From Mikania micrantha (Eukaryota; Streptophyta; Magnoliopsida; Asterales; Asteraceae): a stretch of DNA of 64,000 nucleotides. The notes under the pieces are model-generated. The model was not told the origin of the DNA. It worked only from the letters and a program-made list of their open reading frames with translations, and searched no databases. The position numbers and the translations under genes are program-made. Where the stretch lies: the NCBI GenBank assembly GCA_009363875.1, contig CM018697.1:54267484-54331483 (forward strand). Reading direction: 5' to 3'. Positions 46,810 to 55,408 of this stretch are shown here, in pieces; within the stretch, counting starts at the first letter, position 1, and the number at the start of each line of letters is the position of its first letter.

Positions 46810-47645
46810 TTATTGTTTTTCATAGTTATTTCTGCTATTTTTTAATTCAGTATTTCTGTTATTTCATTATTCTAAACAAAAATACAAAAAGATTTTTTTG
46901 TTTTAGGTTTTTAGGGGGAGAAAAAGTATGCAATTTAAAAAAACCAAAAACATTAAAAATTTGAAAAACTCAAAAACATTAAAAAAATTATGAAAAATGA
47001 GAAAGTCTTCTTTAAGAAAGTAATACATTAATCTATCATGTCATAAAAGCTAATGTGAATGTGAAAGCTGAGAACACATGAGAATTATAATGTGATGTAC
47101 TGATAGGCCGATGTTACAAAATGAATAGACAATTTGTGATGACTTTGAAAGTTTGATTGGTGGGATCTGTATTAGAAAACCAGTTGAGTGAGAAATAATT
47201 TTTAACTCAAATCAAGCATACACCGGTCATCATAGAACCAAATGAGGTTTCAAACATAAACAAGCTGGTATTAAGCTTGAACAAAAAGAAAAACAAGCTG
47301 GTATTAAGCTTGAAGAAAAATTAAAGCAAGCTGGTATTAAGCTTGAGAAATACTTAAACAAAATAAGTTCGATTCCATACACGTGCCATATTGCTGGGAC
47401 GAACCTGGCTGAAGCCGTCCATTTGGATAGAACAAGAAAAATACAAAAAGATAATAAAATTGGAATCTTATAGAATTTATGATGATTGGTATTAAGATAT
47501 GCTGAAATGAGTTATAAACTGATTTTGATCTTTAAATGGTTAAATAAAATGGGTAACGCAATCAGAAAACATGAGTGATCATAAATCTTGTTTAGAAGTT
47601 ATGTAAAGTCAGGCTTAAGATTGGACAAATATATCAGTAATCATG
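46810..47645 (+). other. Spacer downstream of pol in G
   Basis: This is non-coding and homologous to F (34689 downwards). A purine tract AGGGGGAGAAAAAG at 46913-46926 looks like a polypurine tract but is far from any LTR. The 33-bp hairpin array is at 47261-47346. Element E interrupts it after ATTAT (47646-47650). Confidence 0.7.
47261..47346 (+). repeat. Three 33-bp hairpin units (G)
   Basis: CAAGCTGGTATTAAGCTTG starts at 47261, 47294 and 47327. It is the inverse complement of the F array and at the same place in the element. Confidence 0.88.
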
Positions 47646-47650
47646 ATTAT

Positions 47651-48245
47651 TGTTGGACTAAAAGAACCAATGAGCCTGATCAAAAAAATCTCTAAGTCTC
47701 ACAGCATTACAACAACTGAAGAAGAACACAAAGGCTGATATTCAAATGTGCAGAAGTTACAAGATCTGAAGACATGTACAACAGCTGAAGTGTAAGTCAT
47801 CAGATGTTGTAGTGTGTAGTTAGTCTTCAGTAGTTTTCTTTTATTGTTTGTAAAAGTCTGATGAGTAGTTTACTCATCAGATGTTTTAGTATTTTGTTCT
47901 TCAGTAGTTTTGTTCTTCAGTAGTTGTAGAGTTTGTCTTCAGATGTTGAAGACATCCTCAGTAGTTTAGTTATTTTCAGTTGTTTTGTTTTGTCTGTTAG
48001 ATGTCAACATCATGTGACATCATCAGACGTCACTGCCTTCTATATATAGGTAGTTGACATGATTGTAATGTAACGAAGTTAATGATCTGAATGAGATATT
48101 CCTTTTTACAGAAAACTTTCTCTCTCTATAACAAACTTGCGTTACTGTTTGATTGAAATTGTTCTTACTTTACTTATGCTAATTCTGTGTTGAATTCCGC
48201 TGCTATACTCTACTGATTTATCAATTGAGAACATCTGATCCTACA
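47651..48245 (+). repeat. 5' LTR of copia E
   Basis: It runs TGTTGGACTAAAAG to GATCCTACA. It contains TTCAGTAGTT/TTCAGTTGTT words, a hairpin with a 10-bp stem CTGATGAGTA/TACTCATCAG (47858-47880), GACGTCAC at 48026-48033 and a TATA box at 48041-48048. Confidence 0.95.
48026..48048 (+). promoter_or_regulatory. LTR E core promoter: ACGT element and TATA box
   Basis: TGTGACATCATCAGACGTCA lies just upstream of TATATATAGG. The GACGTCAC core is a bZIP-type ACGT element and, with the TGACAT half nearby, resembles as-1/ocs elements known from stress-induced plant promoters. The function is inferred from motif and position only. Confidence 0.5.
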
Positions 48246-48247
48246 AT

Positions 48248-48260
48248 TGGTATCAGAGCA
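48248..48260 (+). other. Primer binding site of copia E
   Basis: TGGTATCAGAGCA lies two bases after the 5' LTR end and matches initiator tRNA-Met. Confidence 0.93.
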
Positions 48261-48467
48261 GGTTAATCATTGATCGATTTCACAATTGATCTCTGAAACT
48301 GCTCAAATTTGTTCTCAAATTGAGTGAATTAGCTGATTAAGTAAGAATTTGTTATAGATCGAAGTTTTCTGTTAACTTCTGTTGATTTGCAATTCAATAT
48401 CAATCTGTTTTGCATCAATTGATTGAGATTTGAATTAGTTTGTGTTAGATTGATTGAATCTGTGATC

Positions 48468-51400
48468 ATGTCAACTCCGAACAATGATCCGCACAATACA
48501 GGCTCCGCAACCAAGCCTCCGATGCTTGTGCGGAGTGAGTACAACATATGGCAACGTAGAATGCTACATCACCTGTCGATTAACAGCGCAGGATGTTGGA
48601 AATCTGTTGTGCATGGACCATATAAACCCACGATCACTGATCCTGAAACTAAGATCATGATTCCGAAACCTGCTGATATGTATTCGGATGAGGACATTAA
48701 ATTGTTTGAAATTGATGCTAAAGCTCATGGTATTCTGGCCATGGCTCTGCCTAATGAGATCTATTCTGGTTTGATGCATCATGATACTGCTCATGATCTC
48801 TGGGTTGCACTGAAAGAACAATTTGGTGGAACCGATGAGGTTTTAGCAAATACTAGAGAAATTCTGGCTCAGCAGTATGAGACATTTTCTCACCGAAAGG
48901 GTGAATCCTTGACTCAACAATTTGAGCGATTCTCATGTTTAATTTCTGAGTTAAAAATGGTTAAGCAAGAATACACTAACAGTCAGATGAATAACAGATT
49001 TCTCAGATCATTGCCTGAGAGATGGGACACTTATACAATTGTCCTACGCTCTAATGCTAATCTAGAAAGTCTATCTCTCACCCAATTACATGGGAAACTC
49101 TTAACTTTTGAGAGAGAGGTAGAACAAAAGAGAAAACTGTCTTCATCTGGAAAACTTGCTGATGATTTTGTTCCTGGTAACACTGCTTTACTTGGTCAGG
49201 AGTCAGAGTTTAATGGGTCTGAATGTTCTTATGATGAACATATCGACTTTTCTACTAACAATTCTGATCATGCTTTTGTGGGAGTTGAGGGTAATGCAGG
49301 AAGTTATAGTGACAACTTGTGTTTTGTGATGGATGATTTGAAAGGTATCCCGGATGATGATCTAGAGGAGATGGACATTTTAAGTCAAATGGCATTGATC
49401 AACATTAGATCACAAAAGTTTTATAAAAGAACAGGAAGGAAGTTCCCTGGATTATCTGGCAAGACTAAGGTTGGATTTGACAAAGGGAAATTGAGGTGCC
49501 ATAAGTGTCATAGGCTTGGTCACTTTGCTAGGGAGTGCAAAACATCTGGTTCTAATCCTGCTGCACCTTTTGCGACCTTTCCAAGCAACAATTCCTCAGG
49601 CAAAGGACCACAATCTTCTGGTACTAGTCAACAGCAATTCTATCCAGCTCACTTTGTTCCACAAAATCCAATGCCCTATCCATATCCTTGCTTCTACATG
49701 CCTCAACCTCCTCACAATCCAGCATTAATCCCACCTCAATCCCCTGCTCTTCCTGAACCCAGCAAACCTCAATCAACTCAACAGTCTCAACAACAACAGC
49801 ATCAGAGTTTCTTCACTCCTGGAGTTGTTGATTGGAGTAGCTTGCCTGATGACTTATCAGACTTCAACATGCAGCCTTTTTCTGAAACTGGTCCACATGG
49901 TGGAGACAATCCTTTTGGAAATCTGGCACTAATGGCTATTGATTCAACTGAAAATACCTGTCAATCTTCTTCAACATCTCAGGTATCTTCTGAATCAAAA
50001 GCTAAATTATGTTCAGAGTCATGCATTTCAGCATTTGCTTCCATTAGGGAAATCAATGTGGAACTGATTAATGAGAAATTTGAATTGGAAAAGGTTGTGG
50101 CTAAAAACAAAACTGAGTTTGAAAAAGCCTTAAATGAGAAAGAATCTGAAATTTATAAACTTAAATGCTTGGTGTCTGATGAAAAAGCTAGAGTGGAAGT
50201 CATGCTGGTAAAGCATAATGATCTAAAACAAACCCTTGCAGCAACCCAAGTCAATTGTGAAAAATGGGTTGAGTCCTGTAAAGGGTTTGAAATGCTGTTG
50301 AGCAAACAGTCAGCTTCAAATGTTAAGTTTGGGATTGGTTACAATCACACTGGCCCCCTTGCTGATTATAAACCAAAAAGTCTTGACTGTGAATCTGATG
50401 GGGAGAGTGTGTACCAATCTACTAACTCTTCAGAAGTGTCTGATTCTGCAGACATATCTGAAGAAGACTCAAATGTTTGCAAAGCTGCTGCTGAAAAGGT
50501 TGAGATTGAAACCTATTCTTATTCAATTGGGTGTACAAATGTTATTGAGGATGACACTTGTCAGGATAATGTCTTAGTTGAGATTAATCCTGATGAACAT
50601 GTTTCAAATGTTTTAAACTTACACCTAATTGAGTCAGATGGTGATGGTGTTGGAGAAAATGATGCAAGACTTTTAATAAGTCAAAGTCATTCATCAGCTG
50701 TTAGTGACAAAGCTGATACTGCAACAACTGATGTTGGTAAACGTGTTGAGACACAAGCGCTGAAGAATAACTCTTCAGATGTTATCAATCCATCAGCTGT
50801 TGTCAATTTGACTACAAATACTGATGCCTCAGATGTTCTGATGAACAAACAATCTGTTTCTAAGTCATCAGTACTTGTAGATAATCACAAGGGAAAGCAA
50901 AAGAGGGTGCCTTGTGATATTTGTAGGCTGTTTAATCATTCAACTGATGACTGCTGGTACAGAAAAGGTTCTAAATTCAACAAAATCAAGAATAAAAATA
51001 AGAATATACTCAAAATGAAAAATGAATTTAGTTCAAAATTTGTACCTGAATCATCAGTTGTTTCAAAATCTGGAAAATCCTTACAAGGAAATACCTCCAG
51101 TAAATCCAAGAAAGGAAAAGGGATTGTTCCAGATTCAGGGAAACAACACTTGACAGCATCTCATTTGATTAAAGACACTAAAATGATCAAACACAAAAAT
51201 AAAAAATCAAGTTCTGATGTGTCTGATGAAATCAAAATTTTAACTCAAAATCATAATCAACTGATGCTAATGATGCAACAACTGATAGGAAAAGTCAATC
51301 TGGCAGAGGCATCTGTTGATTCATTTCATAAAAAGAAATCAAAGTCAAAAGTCAAATCAAAAATTTCTGATAAGAATGTTTCAAGTGTTGCTTCAACTGA

Positions 51401-51473
51401 TAATGCTAGTTTTGTTTCTTCAAATGTTAACAGACCCAAAACCAAAATGGTTTGGGTCCAAAAGTCTAACTGA
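48468..51473 (+). CDS. gag: Gag polyprotein of copia E, intact
   Basis: 1001 codons from the ATG at 48468 (MSTPNNDPHNTG), which is the first in-frame ATG in a good context after a 200-bp leader. The N-terminal third is a copia gag (UBN2-like) domain that forms the virus-like particle. A zinc knuckle CHKCHRLGHFAREC is at residues 344-357, followed by a Pro/Gln-rich stretch, then a coiled coil (EINVELINEKFELEK onwards) and a second knuckle CDICRLFNHSTDDC at 816-829. The C-terminus is Ser/Lys-rich. It is much longer than most copia gags but normal for SIRE-type elements. It ends in TGA (51471-51473), directly followed in the same frame by pol. Confidence 0.92.
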   Translation: MSTPNNDPHNTGSATKPPMLVRSEYNIWQRRMLHHLSINSAGCWKSVVHGPYKPTITDPETKIMIPKPADMYSDEDIKLFEIDAKAHGILAMALPNEIYSGLMHHDTAHDLWVALKEQFGGTDEVLANTREILAQQYETFSHRKGESLTQQFERFSCLISELKMVKQEYTNSQMNNRFLRSLPERWDTYTIVLRSNANLESLSLTQLHGKLLTFEREVEQKRKLSSSGKLADDFVPGNTALLGQESEFNGSECSYDEHIDFSTNNSDHAFVGVEGNAGSYSDNLCFVMDDLKGIPDDDLEEMDILSQMALINIRSQKFYKRTGRKFPGLSGKTKVGFDKGKLRCHKCHRLGHFARECKTSGSNPAAPFATFPSNNSSGKGPQSSGTSQQQFYPAHFVPQNPMPYPYPCFYMPQPPHNPALIPPQSPALPEPSKPQSTQQSQQQQHQSFFTPGVVDWSSLPDDLSDFNMQPFSETGPHGGDNPFGNLALMAIDSTENTCQSSSTSQVSSESKAKLCSESCISAFASIREINVELINEKFELEKVVAKNKTEFEKALNEKESEIYKLKCLVSDEKARVEVMLVKHNDLKQTLAATQVNCEKWVESCKGFEMLLSKQSASNVKFGIGYNHTGPLADYKPKSLDCESDGESVYQSTNSSEVSDSADISEEDSNVCKAAAEKVEIETYSYSIGCTNVIEDDTCQDNVLVEINPDEHVSNVLNLHLIESDGDGVGENDARLLISQSHSSAVSDKADTATTDVGKRVETQALKNNSSDVINPSAVVNLTTNTDASDVLMNKQSVSKSSVLVDNHKGKQKRVPCDICRLFNHSTDDCWYRKGSKFNKIKNKNKNILKMKNEFSSKFVPESSVVSKSGKSLQGNTSSKSKKGKGIVPDSGKQHLTASHLIKDTKMIKHKNKKSSSDVSDEIKILTQNHNQLMLMMQQLIGKVNLAEASVDSFHKKKSKSKVKSKISDKNVSSVASTDNASFVSSNVNRPKTKMVWVQKSN

Positions 51474-54400
51474 GTGTGTTGTTGTATGCAGGGTCCTTCA
51501 GCATACCAAAGTAGCATCTGGTATGTTGATAGTGGAGGATCCATGCATATGACTGGGAGCAGATCTCTTCTTCATAACTATTTCACTGGAAGGAGAGGAT
51601 TTGTGTCCTTTGGTAATGATGCTAAGGGGTATATCATAGGTAAAGGTGTAGTCACTAATGGTGAGATTAGGTTTGATGATGTTAATCATGTTGAGAATCT
51701 TAAATACAATCTGCTGAGTGTTAGTCAAATGTGTGATAAGGGTCATGTGTCTCTCTTCACTAAGCAAGATTGTAGGATTCTATCTTCTGATGTGATGCCT
51801 TTGATTAGCAAAGTGTTAGATGAGTACACACTTCTTAAGGCTAACAGAGTGGGAAAGGTTTATGCCTTTGATCTTTCTAAGAAAATCTCTGTCAAAGGTC
51901 ATCCTTGTTTATTTTCTAAGGCCTCTTTCAAGGAATCCAATTTGTGGCATAGAAGATTAGGTCATGTAAACATCAAGAACATGAATCAATTGGTGAAACA
52001 TGGTCTGGTTAGAGGTCTTCCTTTAAAGGATTTTAGTTGTGATGAAAACTGTTCTGCATGCTTGAAAGGAAAGCAACACAAAGTCTCTTTTCCTTCAATT
52101 GGAGATTCCAAATCCACTGGTTGTTTACAACTGTTACACATGGATCTATTTGGTCCAGTGCAGATAATGTCTATGGCAAAGAAGAAGTATTGTCTAGTTA
52201 TTGTTGATGACTATTCAAAGTTTGTCTGGACTTTCTTCTTACACTCAAAAAGTGAGGTTGCCAAGGCTATTATCAATTTTGTGTTGTATGCTGAAAAGCA
52301 GTATTCTCTTTCTATCAAGTGTGTTAGGAGTGACAATGGCACTGAATTCAGAAATCATCTTCTTGATGAATTTTATCAGTCAAAGGGAATTCAGAGACAG
52401 TATAGCATTCCCAGATCTCCTGAACAGAATGGAGTGGTAGAAAGGAAGAATAGGACCCTGATTGAAGCAGCCAGAACAATGCTTGCTGATTCTGGTTTAC
52501 CTCTCACATTCTGGGCAGAAGCTGTTAACACAGCTTGCTATGTGCAAAACAGAGTTTTGGTGAATCAAAGATGGTTGAAGACTCCATATGAAATCCTTCA
52601 TTCTTTAACTCCGTTGATTTCCTTCTTCAGAGCTTTTGGGTGTCCTTGTTTCATTCTCAACACCAAAGATCAGCTTACCAAGTTTGATTCCAAAGTTGAT
52701 GCAGGATACTTTGTTGGATATTCTTCAACATGCAAGGCATATAGAGTGTTCAATTGTAGAACAAAGACTGTAGAAGAAACACTTCATGTCAAATTCAATG
52801 AATGTCCTAAAGATTCCATTCCTCAGAATCCTGCTGAGATGTTTGATCTGAATATCTTGCAACATGATTTTCATGTTGAGAATAGTGGTGTAGAAGATGA
52901 AGTTCTTCCAGCTGATCCATCACCAGCTTCTAATGCAACATCACAAGGAATTTCAGATGATGAAGATGCAAGTACTCATTTGTTCAGATTCAGTGACAAT
53001 ATGTCCACATCTACCAAATCTGATGCTCCTCCTGCTTCAGCAATCCCACTCAATACAAATGCTGATAAAATTCTGGAATCCTCTCAATCATTTGAAATCC
53101 CAGCTGCTTTGTTTCCTGAATCATCTTCAACTGCAACCTCTGATCCTCCTGCAAACACTTGCACTGATCTTATTCCATATCAAGAACTGAAGAATCATCC
53201 ATTATCTCAAGTCCTCGGTGATATTTCTGCAGGTGTTTCAACCAGAAGTCAATTATCTAACTTTTGTCTTTATGCTCTCTTTGTCAGTCAACAAGAGCCA
53301 AAGAACTACCACATAGCACTTAGAGACATTGGCTGGGTGGAGGCAATGCAGTTGGAATTGTTGCAATTCAAGAAGCAACAGGTTTGGGAGCTGGTTTCTT
53401 TACCTCCAGGTAAGTGTGCAATAGGCACAAAATGGGTGTTTAGGAATAAAACAGATGAAAAAGGTCAAATCATTAAAAACAAAGCTAGACTGGTTGTACA
53501 GGGGTTCTGTCAGGAAGAAGGTATTGATTATGATGAAACTTTTGCCCCTGTAGCCAGATTAGAAGCAATTAGGCTGTTTTTAGCATATGCTGCCTTACAT
53601 AAACTTAAAGTTTTTCAAATGGATGTCAAAAGTGCTTTCTTATATGGTAAAATAAAAGAGGAAGTGTATGTGTGTCAACCTCCAGGCTTTGAGGACAATA
53701 AACATCCTGATTGGGTGTACAAGCTTGATAAAGCTCTTTATGGGCTGAAACAAGCACCAAGAGCCTGGTATGACACATTATCCACTTTTCTTCTAAAAAA
53801 TAATTTCACTAGAGGCTCCATTGATCAAACTTTATTCATAAAGAATGTAGGTCAGCATAAGCTACTTGTTCAAATTTATGTTGATGACATTATATTTGCT
53901 TCATCTGACCCAAAGTTGTGTGATGATTTCACTAAGCTTATGACTACAAATTTTGAAATGAGTGCAATGGGGGAGTTACAGTTTTTCTTGGGTCTTCAAA
54001 TCAAACAAAAACCTGATGGAATTTTCATTCACCAATCAAAATACACAAAAGAGCTTTTAAAGAAATTTGATTTGCAAAACTGTAAGCCATGTTCCAACCC
54101 CATGAGCACCACCACACAACTTGATGCAGATCTGAAAGGTACTTCAGTGGATGAAACTCTTTATAGATGTATGATTGGATCTTTAATGTATCTAACTGCA
54201 TCCAGGCCAGACATTATGTTTGCCACATGTGTTTGTGCTAGATTTCAGGCTGCACCCAAAGAGTCTCATTTGATTGCTGTGAAAAGAATTTTCAGATACT
54301 TGCAAGGTACTCAATTCCTGGGAATATGGTACTCCACTGGACAATCCTGCAAGCTGGTTGCTTTCTCCGATAGTGACTATGCAGGATGCAAACTCTCAAG

Positions 54401-54821
54401 AAAATCTACTTCTGGTGGGTGTCAGTTTCTAGGAAATTGCTTGGTTTCTTGGCAAAGTAAGAAGCAAACTTCTGTAGCCACCTCCACTGCTGAAGCTGAG
54501 TACATTGCTGCTGCAAGTTGCACTTCCCAAATTCTCTGGCTTCAGTCTCAACTTCTGGACTATGGCATCAAAGAACTGAAGACACCATTGTTAATGGATA
54601 GTGCTTCAGCTCTTTGTATTGTCAAGAATCCAGTTCAGCATTCTAGGACTAAACACATTGAGATCAGACATCACTTTATAAGAGATTGTTTTGAAAAAGG
54701 TCTGATTGATCCCAAATTTGTTCCTAGTGCTGATGAGCTTACTGACATTTTTACTAAGCCTTTAGACACATCAACTTTTCAAAATTTAGTTCTAAGGCTT
54801 GGTATGTTGCAACTTGAATAG
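51474..54821 (+). CDS. pol: Pol polyprotein of copia E (protease, integrase, RT, RNase H), intact
   Basis: 1115 codons with no break, in the same frame as gag and starting right after its TGA, so no ATG is expected. The protease motif DSGGSMHM has its Asp at residue 19. The GAG-pre-integrase zinc segment starts with His 159 and ends CSACLKGK. The integrase core has MDLFGP, SDNGTEF and EQNGVVERKNRT. The reverse transcriptase has YVDD at residues 802-805. RNase H has FSDSDYAGC and TAEAEYIAAAS. It supplies all copia replication enzymes. Expression needs either readthrough of TGA or splicing. Soybean SIRE1 is a known case of gag and pol in one frame separated by a stop. An apparently functional enzyme set makes this element potentially mobile. 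Confidence 0.94.
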   Translation: MCCCMQGPSAYQSSIWYVDSGGSMHMTGSRSLLHNYFTGRRGFVSFGNDAKGYIIGKGVVTNGEIRFDDVNHVENLKYNLLSVSQMCDKGHVSLFTKQDCRILSSDVMPLISKVLDEYTLLKANRVGKVYAFDLSKKISVKGHPCLFSKASFKESNLWHRRLGHVNIKNMNQLVKHGLVRGLPLKDFSCDENCSACLKGKQHKVSFPSIGDSKSTGCLQLLHMDLFGPVQIMSMAKKKYCLVIVDDYSKFVWTFFLHSKSEVAKAIINFVLYAEKQYSLSIKCVRSDNGTEFRNHLLDEFYQSKGIQRQYSIPRSPEQNGVVERKNRTLIEAARTMLADSGLPLTFWAEAVNTACYVQNRVLVNQRWLKTPYEILHSLTPLISFFRAFGCPCFILNTKDQLTKFDSKVDAGYFVGYSSTCKAYRVFNCRTKTVEETLHVKFNECPKDSIPQNPAEMFDLNILQHDFHVENSGVEDEVLPADPSPASNATSQGISDDEDASTHLFRFSDNMSTSTKSDAPPASAIPLNTNADKILESSQSFEIPAALFPESSSTATSDPPANTCTDLIPYQELKNHPLSQVLGDISAGVSTRSQLSNFCLYALFVSQQEPKNYHIALRDIGWVEAMQLELLQFKKQQVWELVSLPPGKCAIGTKWVFRNKTDEKGQIIKNKARLVVQGFCQEEGIDYDETFAPVARLEAIRLFLAYAALHKLKVFQMDVKSAFLYGKIKEEVYVCQPPGFEDNKHPDWVYKLDKALYGLKQAPRAWYDTLSTFLLKNNFTRGSIDQTLFIKNVGQHKLLVQIYVDDIIFASSDPKLCDDFTKLMTTNFEMSAMGELQFFLGLQIKQKPDGIFIHQSKYTKELLKKFDLQNCKPCSNPMSTTTQLDADLKGTSVDETLYRCMIGSLMYLTASRPDIMFATCVCARFQAAPKESHLIAVKRIFRYLQGTQFLGIWYSTGQSCKLVAFSDSDYAGCKLSRKSTSGGCQFLGNCLVSWQSKKQTSVATSTAEAEYIAAASCTSQILWLQSQLLDYGIKELKTPLLMDSASALCIVKNPVQHSRTKHIEIRHHFIRDCFEKGLIDPKFVPSADELTDIFTKPLDTSTFQNLVLRLGMLQLE

Positions 54822-55019
54822 GTTAGTGTTTAAATGAATAAAATGTTAAATATCCTTTTAAAATTCCAAAAATATTTTTTCCTTTATCTTGACACATTTT
54901 GATATTTTCAGTACATACTGATACATATCAAAAGTACTGATTCAAGAACAGTTATGACCTTTTCTAATACTCTAAGTTACAAGTACTGATGAGTATTGAT
55001 GTTCTAAGTACTGAAGGTC

Positions 55020-55260
55020 ACATATTGTTCACAAGTTCTGATGAACAAAATTTCTACAAAGTTCTGATGAACAAATTGTGTACAAGTTCTGATGAACACA
55101 TTGTTCACAAGTTCTGATGAACAAAATTTCTACAAAGTTCTGATGAACAAATTGTGTACAAGTTCTGATGAACACATTGTTCACAAGTTCTGATGAACAA
55201 AACTTCCACAACGTCTGATGAACAACTGTTGAAAACACCTGATGAACAAAATTATCGACA
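55020..55260 (+). repeat. Tandem TTCTGATGAACA repeats between pol and ORF3 (E)
   Basis: Units of 23-26 bp carrying GTTCTGATGAAC alternate in a roughly 75-bp higher-order period that occurs almost twice. More diverged copies follow (GTCTGATGAAC, ACCTGATGAAC). A 69-codon ORF on the other strand is a shadow of the repeat. Confidence 0.88.
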
Positions 55261-55264
55261 ACAC

Positions 55265-55320
55265 CTGATGAGTAATTTTACTCTTCAGTTGTTTAAACCT
55301 CAGTTGTTTTCTCTATTTAA
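55265..55320 (+). promoter_or_regulatory. Putative internal promoter of ORF3 in E
   Basis: CTGATGAGTAATTTTACTC and TTCAGTTGTTT words precede TATTTAA (55314-55320), 89 bp before the ORF3 ATG. The leader is pyrimidine-rich. The words copy those of the LTR, where CTGATGAGTAGTTTACTC and TTCAGTTGTTTTG lie upstream of its TATA box. Confidence 0.5.
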
Positions 55321-55408
55321 CTCCACCTTCTTCAGTTGTTTCATTATCACTTTCTCAGAACTTTTCATCTTTTTCAAAACCTATTTTCCCTCTTTCATCT
55401 CTGCTTCC

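Noticed and set aside
46913..46926. Purine tract after G pol as a genuine polypurine tract
   Set aside because: No LTR follows it within the element and ORF3 lies further downstream. Noted only as PPT-like.
49516..53190. Secondary ORFs of 70-97 codons inside gag and pol of E
   Set aside because: They are out-of-frame shadows of the intact gag and pol.
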